From Imperialibacter roseus (lineage in GTDB: Bacteria > Bacteroidota > Bacteroidia > Cytophagales > Cyclobacteriaceae), in contig NZ_CP136051.1 of assembly GCF_032999765.1 (NCBI RefSeq), positions 3,262,417-3,326,416 on the forward strand: a stretch of 64,000 bases of DNA, written 5' to 3'. This document shows, piece after piece, positions 8,979 to 18,040 of the stretch; position 1 is the stretch's first letter, and the number at the start of each line of letters is the position of its first letter. A program made the translations under genes and the position numbers. Under the pieces are notes generated by a model that was not told the origin of the DNA, did not search any database, and saw only the letters and a list, made by a program, of their open reading frames with translations.

Positions 8979-9486
8979 TTACTTCAGAAGCACCGCTGTC
9001 CTTCAAGCTTTTCTTTATATCGGCTTCCGCAAGCTTGTTTTTCGACAAATCGATCGCCATAATATGCTTATCGTCAGTACTTCTGATATCAAATATCTTC
9101 GGCTTTCCCCAAGGCTTAAGGTTGCTAACCACAAAGAAGGTACCTACCATTCCAAATGAAGCCAAAAGCACTGTAAGCTCAAATGACACAGGTATAAAGG
9201 ATGGCAAAGGCAGATAGTCCTTACCACCGATGATCATAGGCCAGTCAACAGTCATCATGCCAATTTGCATGGTTAGTGCCAAACTGGTTCCCAGCAAGCC
9301 GAAAAGAAAAGCAGCTATTGGTAGCCTCGATCTTCTGTAGCCAAGAGCGTCATCCAATCCATGTACAGGAAAAGGTGTGAAAACCTCATGGATTTTAACC
9401 CCACCATTTCTCACGGCTTTCACCGCATTCAACAGGGTTACCTCATTGTCATAAACCCCAAGTATGTATTTACTATCTGATGACAT
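8962..9486 (-). CDS. actD: alternative complex III subunit ActD (DUF3341)
   Basis: 174 residues. A cytoplasmic N-terminal domain with the family signature 'VHEVFTPFPVHGLD'-like stretch (here IHEVFTPFPVHGLDDALG) is followed by two membrane helices (about 57-79 and 97-120) and a soluble C-terminal tail. ActD is a non-cofactor subunit contacting the membrane arm of alternative complex III. It sits 4 nt after actC and overlaps actE, in the fixed order seen in Bacteroidota act operons. Confidence 0.93.
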   Translation of the reverse strand: MSSDSKYILGVYDNEVTLLNAVKAVRNGGVKIHEVFTPFPVHGLDDALGYRRSRLPIAAFLFGLLGTSLALTMQIGMMTVDWPMIIGGKDYLPLPSFIPVSFELTVLLASFGMVGTFFVVSNLKPWGKPKIFDIRSTDDKHIMAIDLSKNKLAEADIKKSLKDSGASEVNEKVF

Positions 9487-9490
9487 CGGA

Positions 9491-10858
9491 TTATTTTTTT
9501 ACTTTTTCAGAATCAGAAATAATAATGCTCTTCACTTCAGCAATGTTGATCACCGGGAAATATTTAGCAAACAATAAGAATGCTGTGAAGAAAAATCCAA
9601 AGGAGAACATATACATACCCACATCATATCTGGTTGGGTAAAACATTGCCCAGCTAGATGGAAGATAATCACGATGGATCGATGTAACGATGATTACAAA
9701 CCGCTCGAACCACATACCTATGTTCACAACAATAGAAAGCACAAATGTGGAAGCCAGGTTGGTACGAATCTTCTTGAACCAGAAAAGCTGCGGCGAAATA
9801 ACGTTACACGTCATCATGGAAGCATAGGCCCACCAGTAAGGACCTGATACCCTGTTGATAAAAGCATACTGCTCGTACTCAACACCAGAATACCAGGCGA
9901 TGAAAAGTTCAGTAATATAGGCCACTCCCACGATCGAGCCAGTAATGATGATAACGATGTTCATCAATTCGATGTGCTCGATAGTAATATAGTCCTCAAG
10001 TTTGTACACCTTTCTGGTAACCAAAAGAAGCGTCAACACCATAGCAAAACCAGAGAAAATCGCACCAGCAACGAAGTATGGTGGGAAAATAGTGGTGTGC
10101 CAGCCGGGTATTACAGAGGTGGCAAAGTCAAACGATACAATGGTGTGAACCGAAAGTACAAGGGGTGTAGCTAATCCGGCGAGGATCAGGGCTACAGACT
10201 CATATCTCGACCATGTTTTGGCAGCGCCATCCCAGGCAAAGCTCAAGGCACCGTAAACCGCTTTGGCTATTGGTCCTGTGGCTCTGTCTCTGATGGTAGC
10301 AAAATCGGGAATAAGTCCGATGTACCAGAAAACGAGGGATACAGAGAAATATGTACTAATAGCGAAAAAGTCCCATAGTAGTGGTGAGTTGAAGTTCACC
10401 CACAGCGATCCGAAGGTGTTGGGAAGCGGGATAGCCCAGTACATTCCTAACCACGGACGACCCATGTGCAAAATCGGGAACATCAGTGCACAGATTACAG
10501 CGAAAATAGTCATCGCTTCTGCCGCTCTGTTGATCGACATTCTCCACTTCTGACGGAAAAGCAAAAGGATAGCAGAAATTAGTGTTCCTGCGTGACCAAT
10601 ACCCACCCACCATACGAAGTTTGTAATATCCCAAGCCCAGCCAACGGTCTTGTTAAGACCCCACATGCCTATACCGTCCCAAACGGTTCGGTAAACAGCA
10701 TATCCGCCAACCATGAGAAGACCCAAAGCCACCGTGATGGCAAACATCCACGTTTTGGTTGGCTTCTGCTCTACCCTTGAGCAAATATCTTCGGTAACAT
10801 CGTGGACGGTCTTTCCATTGGTTACCAGAGGGTTTCTTACTGATGCTACTGCTTGCAT
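9491..10858 (-). CDS. actC: alternative complex III subunit ActC (NrfD/PsrC-like)
   Basis: 455 residues, about ten membrane helices, NrfD/PsrC family. It starts 10 nt downstream of actB. Conserved segments include 'WVGIGHAGTLISAILLLFR' in an early helix and 'NFNSPLLWDFFAISTYF'. In known structures of the complex this subunit holds the quinol-binding site next to the ActB iron-sulfur clusters. Here it is clearly paralogous in architecture to ActF, the other membrane subunit of the cluster. Confidence 0.95.
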   Translation of the reverse strand: MQAVASVRNPLVTNGKTVHDVTEDICSRVEQKPTKTWMFAITVALGLLMVGGYAVYRTVWDGIGMWGLNKTVGWAWDITNFVWWVGIGHAGTLISAILLLFRQKWRMSINRAAEAMTIFAVICALMFPILHMGRPWLGMYWAIPLPNTFGSLWVNFNSPLLWDFFAISTYFSVSLVFWYIGLIPDFATIRDRATGPIAKAVYGALSFAWDGAAKTWSRYESVALILAGLATPLVLSVHTIVSFDFATSVIPGWHTTIFPPYFVAGAIFSGFAMVLTLLLVTRKVYKLEDYITIEHIELMNIVIIITGSIVGVAYITELFIAWYSGVEYEQYAFINRVSGPYWWAYASMMTCNVISPQLFWFKKIRTNLASTFVLSIVVNIGMWFERFVIIVTSIHRDYLPSSWAMFYPTRYDVGMYMFSFGFFFTAFLLFAKYFPVINIAEVKSIIISDSEKVKK

Positions 10859-10868
10859 AGTATCGATC

Positions 10869-13800
10869 TTAGGCTTGATTATCAGTTAATTCTTTATTTC
10901 TAATCTTCGTGAAATACCAAACGTTTGGTTTCACACCAATTTCCTCGAGCACATTGTAAGCTCTTTCTTCCTTCACTTCCGTGTCGCCTTCTTCAGTAGC
11001 AGAAAGACGAAGTAGCTGAGAAATTCTGCTGTTAGAATCTTTCATATCACCAAACACGATGGCTTCTGTAGGACACGCAGTAGCACAAGCTGTAGAAATC
11101 TCACCATCAACAGGGCGTCGGCCTTGCTTCTTGGCGTTTAGCTTACCAGCCTGAATTCTCTGCACGCAGAAAGAGCATTTTTCCATCACACCACGGGCTC
11201 TAACCACCACGTCCGGATTCAACACCATCTTGCCAAGCTCATTGTTCATAGCAGTGTTGTCAGGGAACTGACGGTTGTCGTGGTATTTGAACCAGTTAAA
11301 GCGACGTACTTTGAAAGGACAGTTGTTGGCGCAATACCTAGTACCAATACAACGGTTGTAAGTCATTTGGTTGAGACCTTCAGTGCTGTGAGTAGTGGCA
11401 GCAACAGGACAAACAGTCTCACAAGGAGCGTTGTTACACTGCTGACACATCATTGGCTGGAAGGTTACCTCAGGGTTTTCAGCTGCCTTTTCGAGCATAC
11501 TCAAACCTTCCATCGACTTGTCCTCTTTGTTTCCCTGGCTACTGTAGTACCTGTCGATTCTCAACCAAGCCATTTCACGACGGTTGACAACTTCTTCTTT
11601 TCCTACAACCGGAATATTGTTCTCTACCTGGCAAGCCACTGAACAAGCAGCGCAACCAGTACATGAGTTCAGGTCAATCACCATTCCCCAATGGTGGTTG
11701 TTGTATTCATGGCCTTTCCAAAGAGATACAGCATTAGGCTTCTTAGGGCCTGAATAGCTGGATATCATTGGCTTGTAACGGCCGGCAGAGGCATCAGCTT
11801 TGTATTCAGCAAGCGTAGCCTCCTGAATAACTGTCTCACGCCCCATAAAAGTCTGGTGCGTTTGGGTCTGCGCAATTCTATAGCTTTCTCCTGTTGGCTC
11901 AATGGTTACACCAGCCACAGAATAAACAATTCCTTCATTATTTGAGCTCAGCAATGCAAAGGCATTCACACCCACACCATCAGCAACTTTGCCTGCTTTA
12001 GTACGGCCATAGCCAAGGGCTAATCCAACAGTGCCAGCTGCCTGGCCTGGCTGAACCACTACTGGCAATGTGACAGTGGCAATACCAGCCTTAACATTCA
12101 CCCTGGTAGTAAAGCCTTCCTTCATCTCAATGCCCAGTTCGTTGGCAGTGGATTGAGACATGCTGATGTAGTTTTCCCAACAAACCTTAGAAAGTGGATC
12201 GGGCATCTCCTGCAACCATGGGTTATTAGCCTGCTCGCCTGCTCCTATCGCTATACTCTCATAAGTTACCAGCTCTAAACCAGTACCTTTCTTGTATTTA
12301 CCAGCTACTTTAGTACCAGCAGCGGCTACATCACCTGAAAACTCAACAGCGCTCATTGTAGAGGTTGCGTCGCCCTCAAACACGCCGTTGTATAGACACT
12401 GATCCCAAAATGTCTGGAAGTCAGCGATCTCAGTTTGGCTGGCAAAATGCGTCTCTTTCCAATTTTCCTTGATGAAATCAAGATATGAGGTGGATACATT
12501 GCCCCAGGTTAAGAAAGACTGCTGTGCCTGGCGGGTGTTGAATATATTACTGATGGCAGGCTGCGAAAGGCTATATTGCCCTTTGGCTGGCTCAGCATCG
12601 TTCCATGATTCCAAATAGTGATTATCAGGAGCTACATAAGTCACCTGAGAGGTGGTTTCATCTACTCTATCGGAAGTAGACAGTGTAAATTTGGCCTTGG
12701 AAAGGCTCGAAGCAATTACGGCACCTTTAGGGTGGTCGTATACCGGGTTGCAATTGAAGAAGATAACTCCGCTCACTAACCCCTGAGACAGGTCGGTGAC
12801 GAAAACGTCCATCATAGCGTCGTCTCCCTGTTTCGTCATCACAGGAGCATCCCAGCTGAGCGTGCTTCCGTAGTTGCCAAGCAGGTTATTAATTGCATTG
12901 ACAACAGTCTGAACGTTGATGTCATTTTCACCCGAGACCACAATCGATGATCCCTTGCTGGCCCAAAGATCATTAGCTGCCTTAGTCAAGGTGGCAGTAT
13001 CATCAACTTTGGTCACTGAAATGGCCGGTGCTCCTGCCTTAGCGGCAATGAGGTTGTATAAGTTGCCTACATAAAGACCAACCTCTGAAGGACGGATAGG
13101 TGACCTGTAGTCAGCGTTTGCTCCTGTAAGAGAAAGGTTTGATTCAAAGCTATAAAGCCTTGACATTTCTTTCTTCTTAGGTCCAAGTTTCCTGGTCTCA
13201 GCAAATTGCTTCGAAAAAGCAACAGGATTCAACCATGTTCCTAAGAAATCTGCTCCAAAAGAAACAGTAGTCTTTGATTTATTGAAGTTGTAAGATGGAA
13301 AAGCACGAATACCAAATGATGAAAGATTAGCATTCAACGCTCCGCTATAAGACGACGCATCGTAAGTAATTACCTGAGTACTTGGGTAAGCAGCTATGAA
13401 TTTAGCAATAGCCTTCTTTGTCGAAGGGCTTACGATACTGTGCGTAACGATTTTGATTTGCCCGCCAGCCGCAGCAATCTCTCCTAGCTTGGACTTTACC
13501 TCAGCATCAAGCGCATCCCAAGTTACGGCTGCACCAGCTTTCATCGGGTTTTGCAGCCTTTGCTTGTCGTAAAGAGAAAGTACGCTTGCTTCTACCTGAG
13601 CAGTTGTTCCTCCGCCTGAGAATTTCGAAAGCTTATTGCCTTCAATTTTGATAGGCCTACCTTCTCTTGTTTTAACTACCACACTGCAGTAGTCGCTACC
13701 ATTTATATAGGTAGAAGCATAGTAGTTGGCAACGCTTGGGTCGACATCTACTGGCTTGTTAAGGTAAGGTATCGCCTTTCTTATTGGCGCTTCACAAGCT

Positions 13801-13982
13801 GCCAAAGAAACGGCGGCCACTCCAAATCCCATTAATTTCAGGAAATCACGACGTGAGTTTCCATTTTCATTTTCACTAATTGGGAGGTATTCTGGAAATT
13901 CTTTGTCAGCATTCTTAACGAACTCAGGGTCGTTCTTCAGTTGCTCAATTCCCTTCCAATATATTTTAGTATTTTCTTTCAT
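10869..13982 (-). CDS. actB: alternative complex III subunit ActB (molybdopterin oxidoreductase-like plus iron-sulfur domain)
   Basis: 1037 residues, a fusion of a molybdopterin-oxidoreductase-like domain with a C-terminal ferredoxin-like domain. The N-terminus (about 40-60) holds a variant Tat signal, NSRRDFLKLMGFGVAA. The C-terminal quarter has four clusters of cysteines: CTGCAACSVACQ, CQQCNNAPCETVC, CIGTRYCANNC / CSFC and CATACPTEAI, enough for three to four Fe-S clusters. The large domain of this family is known to lack the metal cofactor, so its role is electron transfer and structure rather than molybdenum catalysis. It lies 25 nt after actA. Confidence 0.95.
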   Translation of the reverse strand: MKENTKIYWKGIEQLKNDPEFVKNADKEFPEYLPISENENGNSRRDFLKLMGFGVAAVSLAACEAPIRKAIPYLNKPVDVDPSVANYYASTYINGSDYCSVVVKTREGRPIKIEGNKLSKFSGGGTTAQVEASVLSLYDKQRLQNPMKAGAAVTWDALDAEVKSKLGEIAAAGGQIKIVTHSIVSPSTKKAIAKFIAAYPSTQVITYDASSYSGALNANLSSFGIRAFPSYNFNKSKTTVSFGADFLGTWLNPVAFSKQFAETRKLGPKKKEMSRLYSFESNLSLTGANADYRSPIRPSEVGLYVGNLYNLIAAKAGAPAISVTKVDDTATLTKAANDLWASKGSSIVVSGENDINVQTVVNAINNLLGNYGSTLSWDAPVMTKQGDDAMMDVFVTDLSQGLVSGVIFFNCNPVYDHPKGAVIASSLSKAKFTLSTSDRVDETTSQVTYVAPDNHYLESWNDAEPAKGQYSLSQPAISNIFNTRQAQQSFLTWGNVSTSYLDFIKENWKETHFASQTEIADFQTFWDQCLYNGVFEGDATSTMSAVEFSGDVAAAGTKVAGKYKKGTGLELVTYESIAIGAGEQANNPWLQEMPDPLSKVCWENYISMSQSTANELGIEMKEGFTTRVNVKAGIATVTLPVVVQPGQAAGTVGLALGYGRTKAGKVADGVGVNAFALLSSNNEGIVYSVAGVTIEPTGESYRIAQTQTHQTFMGRETVIQEATLAEYKADASAGRYKPMISSYSGPKKPNAVSLWKGHEYNNHHWGMVIDLNSCTGCAACSVACQVENNIPVVGKEEVVNRREMAWLRIDRYYSSQGNKEDKSMEGLSMLEKAAENPEVTFQPMMCQQCNNAPCETVCPVAATTHSTEGLNQMTYNRCIGTRYCANNCPFKVRRFNWFKYHDNRQFPDNTAMNNELGKMVLNPDVVVRARGVMEKCSFCVQRIQAGKLNAKKQGRRPVDGEISTACATACPTEAIVFGDMKDSNSRISQLLRLSATEEGDTEVKEERAYNVLEEIGVKPNVWYFTKIRNKELTDNQA

Positions 13983-14007
13983 GTTGTCCCAGGAGATGAT
14001 TTTTCAA

Positions 14008-15324
14008 TTAATAATGACACTTAGCACACTCCAAACCACCGTTGTCTTCGACGGTCATTGGCTTTTTGCTCTTCTTTTCGTGGAGCTCCACTAATTTGTC
14101 ATAATAAGCGTTATCCTTGGTATTTATTTGTGTTTCTCTATGGCAATTGATACACCAGCCCATTGTTAATGGAGCGAACTGATACACTACATCCATTTCC
14201 TGAATCTCTCCATGGCAAGTCTGGCATTCAAGTCCTCCTACCTTCACGTGCTGTGAGTGATTGAAGTACGCCAGGTCAGGCAGGTTGTGAACCCTCACCC
14301 ATTCGATCGGCTGATTGTTGTCAATAGCGTTGTATATTTTCTGGATTTCAGGAGACATCCCTGTTTGCCCGCCTACATTCTGAATTACCGTATGGCAATT
14401 CATACAAATATTGGGCGATGGGATATTGGCTGATTTGCTTGTTCTAACTCCCGTGTGGCAATAGTTACAGTCAATTTCCATTTGACCAGCATGCAGCTTG
14501 TGAGAGAATGCAATGGGTTGAGCAGGCTGATATCCTTGCTGAACTCCGACGGTGAACAGACCGTCGATTACGCTCTTGAGCACAATGGCTGTAAAAATGA
14601 ACACCGCAAAGCCCATGAAGGTATTTCCTTTGAGGGTTTTAACGAGGTCAAACTTGTTCTGAACGACGTCTTTGTCCACTTCGTCGAGGTCGTCCTTTTG
14701 AGCAAGGTATTTTGTCAAAACTGACACAATCAGCACCAGCACCAACAGGATCAATGCCAACACTACAAGAAGGCCTATTAGTATGATGTTGATATACTCA
14801 GATGGAACGCCTGAACCACTTCCGCCTGCCACAGTATTGCCTCCGTCAGAAGGGTCAGCCTTAGGAACTTCAGCAGGTTTTGTAGATTCCGCTTTTAAGT
14901 AAGCAACAATTGATGTGATTTCTTCGTTTGAGAAATCAAACGAGGTCATTTGAGTCTTGTTGTACTCGTTATAAAGCTTGACGGCATAGTCGTCGCCGCT
15001 TTGAATTACCTTTTGGGAGTTCTGCACGAAGCTGATAATCCATGGCAAAGGTCTGCGAGTGTGAACGTCACGCAAAGCCGGGCCCACGACCCGATCGTTT
15101 ACAGCGTGACACACTGTACAGTTTTGCTTGAATAATGCTTCTCCGGCTGAGATGACCGCCGGGTCAGAAGGAATGCCATCGTCCGCTCCGCCTGATGCAG
15201 CTTCACCGTCCTGAGCAAACGCAACAGCAGCGGAGAATATTAATGCAACGAGGGATAGACAAAAGGTGCGGGTTAGGTGTCTGCTTTTTTCCTTGAAAGG
15301 AGAGAATTTTACAGGTTTTAGCAT
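14008..15324 (-). CDS. actA: alternative complex III subunit ActA, six-haem cytochrome c fusion
   Basis: 438 residues. Order: signal/anchor segment (about 18-38, ending VAFAQ), a monohaem cytochrome c domain with CTVCH at about 69-73 and a distal Met-containing 'QMTSFDFSNEEIT' segment, a membrane helix (about 175-205), a second helix (about 230-255), then a pentahaem C3-like domain with CNYCH, CMNCH, CQTCH, CINCH and CAKCH, the last two residues from the C-terminus. Typical ActA is pentahaem; the extra haem domain may relay electrons to CuA, since subunit II has no haem. First gene of the operon, with a consensus promoter 30 nt upstream. Confidence 0.95.
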   Translation of the reverse strand: MLKPVKFSPFKEKSRHLTRTFCLSLVALIFSAAVAFAQDGEAASGGADDGIPSDPAVISAGEALFKQNCTVCHAVNDRVVGPALRDVHTRRPLPWIISFVQNSQKVIQSGDDYAVKLYNEYNKTQMTSFDFSNEEITSIVAYLKAESTKPAEVPKADPSDGGNTVAGGSGSGVPSEYINIILIGLLVVLALILLVLVLIVSVLTKYLAQKDDLDEVDKDVVQNKFDLVKTLKGNTFMGFAVFIFTAIVLKSVIDGLFTVGVQQGYQPAQPIAFSHKLHAGQMEIDCNYCHTGVRTSKSANIPSPNICMNCHTVIQNVGGQTGMSPEIQKIYNAIDNNQPIEWVRVHNLPDLAYFNHSQHVKVGGLECQTCHGEIQEMDVVYQFAPLTMGWCINCHRETQINTKDNAYYDKLVELHEKKSKKPMTVEDNGGLECAKCHY

Positions 15325-15353
15325 CTTTTGTGTTGTACCTTTTAGAGTCCTTG

Positions 15354-15385
15354 CAAATCTAATATGGGAGTCAATCTTTTCAAAA
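15354..15385 (-). promoter_or_regulatory. Bacteroidota-type promoter of the act/cta operon
   Basis: Read on the minus strand, TTTTG (15385-15381) is followed after 19 nt by TAGATTTG (15361-15354), an exact match to the Bacteroidota sigma-ABfr consensus TTTG-N19-TAnnTTTG. Transcription would begin near 15347, giving a leader of about 23 nt before the actA ATG. Confidence 0.65.
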
Positions 15386-15550
15386 ACTTATTTAGAGGTA
15401 AATTTTTGTCCGATTTTGAACTACTGTGCAATAATATCTAAAACCTTTGAATACCAATTAATTAAAAGGGCTTATCAATGAAAAATTGATCTATTTAGAA
15501 TTATTTTAAATTAGGCCAGGATTGAACATTTTGAGGAGGGGTTAAAATAA

Positions 15551-15580
15551 GAAAAGAGAGGCGAATTGCCTCTCTTTTTT
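15551..15580 (-). terminator. terminator of tRNA-Cys (bidirectional)
   Basis: Inverted repeat AGAGAGGC / GCCTCTCT with a 5-nt loop. It is followed on the minus strand by TTTTCTTATTTT and on the plus strand by a T run, so it can act both ways. It begins 5 nt after the 3' end of tRNA-Cys. Confidence 0.75.
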
Positions 15581-15584
15581 ATTG

Positions 15585-15655
15585 AGGTCGAGAGCGGATT
15601 CGAACCGCTGTAGGAGCTTTTGCAGAGCTCTGCCTAGCCACTCGGCCACTCGACC
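15585..15655 (-). tRNA. tRNA-Cys(GCA)
   Basis: 71-nt cloverleaf: 7-bp acceptor stem GGTCGAG/CTCGACC, D arm with GG, 5-bp anticodon stem GAGCT/AGCTC closing the loop CTGCAAA with anticodon GCA, T arm AGCGG-TTCGAAT-CCGCT and discriminator T, the identity base of cysteine tRNA. CCA is not encoded. It lies downstream of rpsA on the same strand, beyond the rpsA terminator. Confidence 0.95.
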
Positions 15656-15723
15656 ATTTTTGGGACTGCAAATCTAGAAATTATCTATATCAGTCCAAAT
15701 GTTTCAATGGTAAAACAATCAAA

Positions 15724-15750
15724 ATAAAAAAAGGTGCCGAAGCACCCTTT
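15724..15750 (-). terminator. terminator of rpsA
   Basis: On the minus strand AAGGGTGC-TTCG-GCACCTT is followed by TTTTTATTTT. A stable UUCG-type tetraloop hairpin with a U tract, 14 nt past the rpsA stop codon. Confidence 0.85.
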
Positions 15751-15763
15751 TCTATTTATTCAG

Positions 15764-17719
15764 TTATTCTGATTTCTCATCAGCAGCGTCGGCTTCATCA
15801 GCCTTGGCTTTTTTCGCCTTTGGCTTGGCTGCCTCAGCTGCAGGCTTTTCTTCAGCCTTAGCTTTTGCCGCTGGCTTTTCTTCCTCAGCCTTTGCTGCTG
15901 CCTTTGGCTTTGCTGCCTCCTTCTTCGGTGCAGTAGCCTTGCTTTCCATCTGCTCTTTCAATGCTGAAAGTGCTTCAAGGTCGCCAAGGGTTGTTTTCTC
16001 AGCATCTTTGTTGATTCTGTCAACCGCCTTAGACTTTCCTTTTACATCTTTCTTAGCAGGAGCCGCCTTTGGTCTTTCCTGAGGCTGTGGCTCGCTAAAG
16101 ATAGCAGTATGAGAAAGAGCAATGCGCTTCTCATCTTTAGAAAACTCCATTACCATGAAGTCAAGTGTTTCTCCAGCTTCAGCAACTGATCCGTCTTCCT
16201 TTGTAAGGTTTTTGGTAGTTGAGAACCCTTCCAAACCATAAGGCAATTCAAGGATTGCTCCTTTTTCGCTCTTATTGATGATGGTACACTTATGAACAGA
16301 TCCTCTGGTGAATACTGTTTCGAAAGTATCCCATGGGTTTTCTTCAAGGTGTTTGTGGCTTAGTGCCAGTCTTCTGTTGTCAACGTCAAGTTCAAGAACG
16401 ACTACTTCAAGCTCGTCCCCTACTTTAACGAATTCAGATGGATGCTTGATCTTCTTAGTCCACGACAAGTCAGACACGTGTACAAGGCCGTCGATACCTT
16501 CTTCAAGCTCGATGAACAAGCCGAAGTTAGTCAGGTTACGAACCACACCTTTGTGCTTGGTGCCTACTGCATAGCTAACGATAAGGTCTTGCTTCGTCCA
16601 TGGGTCTTCAGAAAGCTGCTTGATGCCAAGTGACATTTTGCGCTCGTCTCTGTCGATAGTCAACACAACCGCTTCGATTTCATCGCCAATGCTGATGAAG
16701 TCTTGCGGATTACGCAGGTGCTGAGACCATGACATTTCAGATACGTGGATCAAACCTTCAACGCCAGGAAGCAATTCAAGGAATGCACCGTAGTCTGCTA
16801 CGTTCACAATCTTGCCCTTCACTTTAGAGCCAATTTCGATCTCTTTGCCAAGTGAATCCCAAGGATGTGACGTAAGTTGTTTCATACCCAGAGAAATACG
16901 CTTCTTCTCATCGTCGAAGTCAAGTACAACCACATTGACTTTTGCGTCAAGCTGAAGTACTTCTTCCGGATGGTTGATACGTCCCCAGGAGATATCAGTA
17001 ATGTGCAACAGGCCGTCTACACCACCAAGGTCGATGAACACACCAAAGTTGGTCATGTTCTTGATCACACCTTCGAGTACCTGACCTTTTTCAAGGTTGT
17101 TCAGGATTTCAGCCTTTTGCTTCTCAAGATCTTTCTCGATCAATACTTTGTGAGATACTACCACGTTGTCGTTAGTGTAGTTGATCTTCACAACTTTCAC
17201 TTCCATTTTCTTGCCAACGAATACATCGAAGTCACGAATTGGCTTCACGTCAATTTGTGAGCCTGGAAGGAATGCCTCAACACCATAGATGTCGACGATA
17301 AGACCACCTTTGGTACGGCGTTTCACCATGCCTTCGATCACTTCATCGTGCTCATAAGCGTGTTGGATGGTTTCCCATGCCTTAACGATTTTGGCTTTTC
17401 TTCTTGAAAGAACAAGCTGCCCATTGGCATTTTCCTGCTCCTCAATATACACCTGCACTTCGTCGCCAACTTTCAACTCAGGTCTGTCACGAAATTCAGA
17501 CAGGGCCACAAGTCCGTCGGATTTGAAACCGATGTTAACGATTACGTCACGGTCAGTAATACCTACAACCGTTCCGTTGATCACTTCTTTTTCAGTGATC
17601 GAATTAAGAGTGCCTTCATAGAGTTTCTCCATTTCGGCACGCTTTGATTTTGAATAGCCTTCGCCAAATCCTTTGGCTGACAAGCCTTCCCAATCAAATT
17701 CTACTGCTGTTTCTTCCAT
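15764..17719 (-). CDS. rpsA: 30S ribosomal protein S1
   Basis: 651 residues with six S1 RNA-binding repeats at about 46-108, 127-190, 214-281, 299-368, 386-456 and 474-537; repeats 3 to 5 carry the well-conserved 'GVDGLLHITDISW'-type core. An extra tail of about 110 residues (541-651) is rich in Lys, Ala and Glu and is low in complexity; it is longer than in the E. coli protein (557 residues). S1 helps recruit mRNA to the 30S subunit, and Bacteroidota often lack strong Shine-Dalgarno sequences. Its own leader contains hairpins that could allow feedback control. Confidence 0.96.
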   Translation of the reverse strand: MEETAVEFDWEGLSAKGFGEGYSKSKRAEMEKLYEGTLNSITEKEVINGTVVGITDRDVIVNIGFKSDGLVALSEFRDRPELKVGDEVQVYIEEQENANGQLVLSRRKAKIVKAWETIQHAYEHDEVIEGMVKRRTKGGLIVDIYGVEAFLPGSQIDVKPIRDFDVFVGKKMEVKVVKINYTNDNVVVSHKVLIEKDLEKQKAEILNNLEKGQVLEGVIKNMTNFGVFIDLGGVDGLLHITDISWGRINHPEEVLQLDAKVNVVVLDFDDEKKRISLGMKQLTSHPWDSLGKEIEIGSKVKGKIVNVADYGAFLELLPGVEGLIHVSEMSWSQHLRNPQDFISIGDEIEAVVLTIDRDERKMSLGIKQLSEDPWTKQDLIVSYAVGTKHKGVVRNLTNFGLFIELEEGIDGLVHVSDLSWTKKIKHPSEFVKVGDELEVVVLELDVDNRRLALSHKHLEENPWDTFETVFTRGSVHKCTIINKSEKGAILELPYGLEGFSTTKNLTKEDGSVAEAGETLDFMVMEFSKDEKRIALSHTAIFSEPQPQERPKAAPAKKDVKGKSKAVDRINKDAEKTTLGDLEALSALKEQMESKATAPKKEAAKPKAAAKAEEEKPAAKAKAEEKPAAEAAKPKAKKAKADEADAADEKSE

Positions 17720-17804
17720 AAAAATAAAGGTCCAAAATTACACTGTTGCAGCAGGACCAGCCCACAACAATATTTAGTTTAAACTCATCCAGAATGCCTG
17801 GAAG

Positions 17805-17834
17805 CCCATTCACCCGAATGGGAGCGCAAAATTA
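17805..17834 (-). promoter_or_regulatory. rpsA promoter -7 element and 5' leader hairpin
   Basis: On the minus strand TAATTTTG (17834-17827) fits the TAnnTTTG -7 box. Just downstream lies the perfect hairpin CCCATTC-GGGT-GAATGGG (17822-17805), which would sit at the very 5' end of a leader of about 100 nt. The -33 box is weak. Confidence 0.45.
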
Positions 17835-17862
17835 GACATTTTTCACTAAGATTAAAAAATAG

Positions 17863-17879
17863 GCCTGTTAATAACAGGC
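17863..17879. repeat. 17-bp perfect palindrome upstream of rpsA
   Basis: GCCTGTTA-A-TAACAGGC, a perfect inverted repeat about 30 bp upstream of the proposed rpsA -7 box. It may be an operator or part of an upstream transcript structure; no U tract follows it. Confidence 0.5.
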
Positions 17880-17981
17880 AAACACATTTAAAAAAAAATT
17901 AGTCGAACTTTTTTAAGAGCTGTTTTTTTACCCTTCCAGGTCGGCCCGTTCCACGTCGGCGACCCTTAAAGGTGAAAACAG

Positions 17982-18040
17982 CTTTGAAATTCTTCTTTTC
18001 CGCCAACTGGCGGATCAGGGTAAAAAGAAGGATTTCGAAG
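17982..18040. repeat. extended imperfect palindrome
   Basis: The outer arms CTTTGAAATTCTTCTTTT and AAAAGAAGGATTTCGAAG match in 16 of 18 positions when one is reverse-complemented. Between them is a perfect inner palindrome TCCGCCA-AC-TGGCGGA (17999-18014). The overall fold is a long hairpin with a bulge (TCAGGGT) on one side, resembling REP or MITE-like intergenic elements. Confidence 0.6.

Larger units (their letters stand above)
15325..15763. other. intergenic region between actA and rpsA
   Basis: About 440 nt with no protein gene. It holds the act promoter, a tRNA-Cys with its terminator, and the rpsA terminator. The AT-rich part 15400-15545 shows no convincing open frame or structured element. 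Confidence 0.7.
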
